Positions 42,365-42,567 of a DNA stretch of 42,567 bases are shown piece by piece. The notes beneath the pieces were generated by a model. The model made no database searches. It saw only the letters and a list, made by a program, of their open reading frames with translations, and was not told the origin of the DNA. Position numbers and translations under genes: made by a program. The stretch comes from a virus: the IMG/VR virus record IMGVR_UViG_3300022226_000011, positions 1 through 42,567 of that record, one strand, 5' to 3'. Numbering within the stretch: the first letter of the stretch is position 1; each line of letters begins with the position of its first letter.

Positions 42365-42567
42365 AGCAAACAACGGATTCAGAGAAGTTAGTCCGGAAAC
42401 AATTGAGAAACTGATTAATGGACCGACTGAAGAGCAGTGCAAAGATTCGTTGTTTGGAGAAGGAAAACAGGGTGTGAAGCGCTCGTTTCAGTTCTTCGCT
42501 CTTTCTTTCATGTATTTTCTGACAGGTATTCTCTATATGATTAAGGGATTTCCTACGTATTTCAACA
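42357..42567 (+). CDS. Membrane protein, truncated by window end
   Basis: 70 residues are visible. After a charged start (MTKANNGFREVSPETIEKLI) comes a hydrophobic segment SFQFFALSFMYFLTGILYMI that should span the membrane. The frame is open at the window edge. It overlaps the glycosyltransferase by eight bases, so it may serve the same pathway. Confidence 0.55.
   Translation, partial: MTKANNGFREVSPETIEKLINGPTEEQCKDSLFGEGKQGVKRSFQFFALSFMYFLTGILYMIKGFPTYFN

Noticed and set aside
1-42567. CRISPR array or insertion sequence
   Set aside because: No regularly spaced direct repeats and no transposase gene with terminal repeats were seen.

Overview
The window looks like part of a large tailed-phage genome (T4-like or jumbo type) infecting an unidentified, probably Gram-negative host. 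Reasons: tail-fibre and adhesin genes, densely packed same-strand genes with ATGA and TAATG overlaps, a phage-style HNH nuclease, dCMP deaminase, PhoH and PD-(D/E)XK nuclease, and a very large tRNA array that also contains a tmRNA. Every gene but one is on the + strand. Lipoprotein signal peptides and an Asp/Ala/Gly-rich secreted protein suggest a Gram-negative host; I cannot name it.

Layout. (1) 1-14.9 kb, virion-associated genes: a nucleotidyltransferase/GNAT protein, an 858-aa unknown, a tail fibre, two small HExxH metalloproteins, an Ala/Lys-rich protein, two adhesins with the same N-terminal adaptor but different receptor domains (LamG-like and propeller-like), and a 1400-aa protein with three nucleotidyl-transfer-like regions. 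(2) 14.9-17.5 kb: a promoter region full of GATC motifs, a small regulator-like gene pair, a strong terminator, and an Rnl2-type RNA ligase. (3) 17.46-36.44 kb: about 40 recognisable tRNA genes plus several aberrant tRNA-like loci, a tmRNA (tag ANDNVEQFAPIALAA), long structured non-coding stretches and about 30 small genes. The genes include a phosphoesterase-RtcB operon, HNH nuclease, patatin, SLOG protein, two deoxyribosyltransferase-like proteins, dCMP deaminase and a Bfd-like ferredoxin. Anticodons for 19 amino acids are readable; I found no Asp tRNA, though some aberrant loci have no assigned identity. (4) 36.4-42.6 kb: a minus-strand trypsin-like lipoprotein, PIN-PhoH, a zincin, a RecB-like nuclease, a glycosyltransferase and a truncated membrane protein.

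The most unusual content is RNA. The tRNA array contains architectures outside the normal cloverleaf: a circularly permuted tRNA-like locus (35834-35920) and a second likely one; three Arg tRNAs whose anticodon arm lies inside the D-stem; a tRNA with a 41-nt anticodon loop; one whose anticodon loop is three bases short; an initiator tRNA with a hairpin in its D-loop; and Leu tRNAs without the long variable arm. Two unrelated RNA ligases (Rnl2-like and RtcB) lie in and beside the array. A roughly 1-kb promoter-driven non-coding region (18241-19223) can be folded by eye into many helices with GNRA and UUCG tetraloops and has a tRNA-Ala embedded, resembling the large ornate RNAs (GOLLD/ROOL type) known beside phage tRNAs.

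A working interpretation is that the phage carries its own translation-maintenance kit: tRNAs, tmRNA, RNA end-healing and ligation, possibly in shapes that escape host tRNA-cutting defences. The structures were found by hand pairing and have not been checked by covariance models or RNA sequencing.
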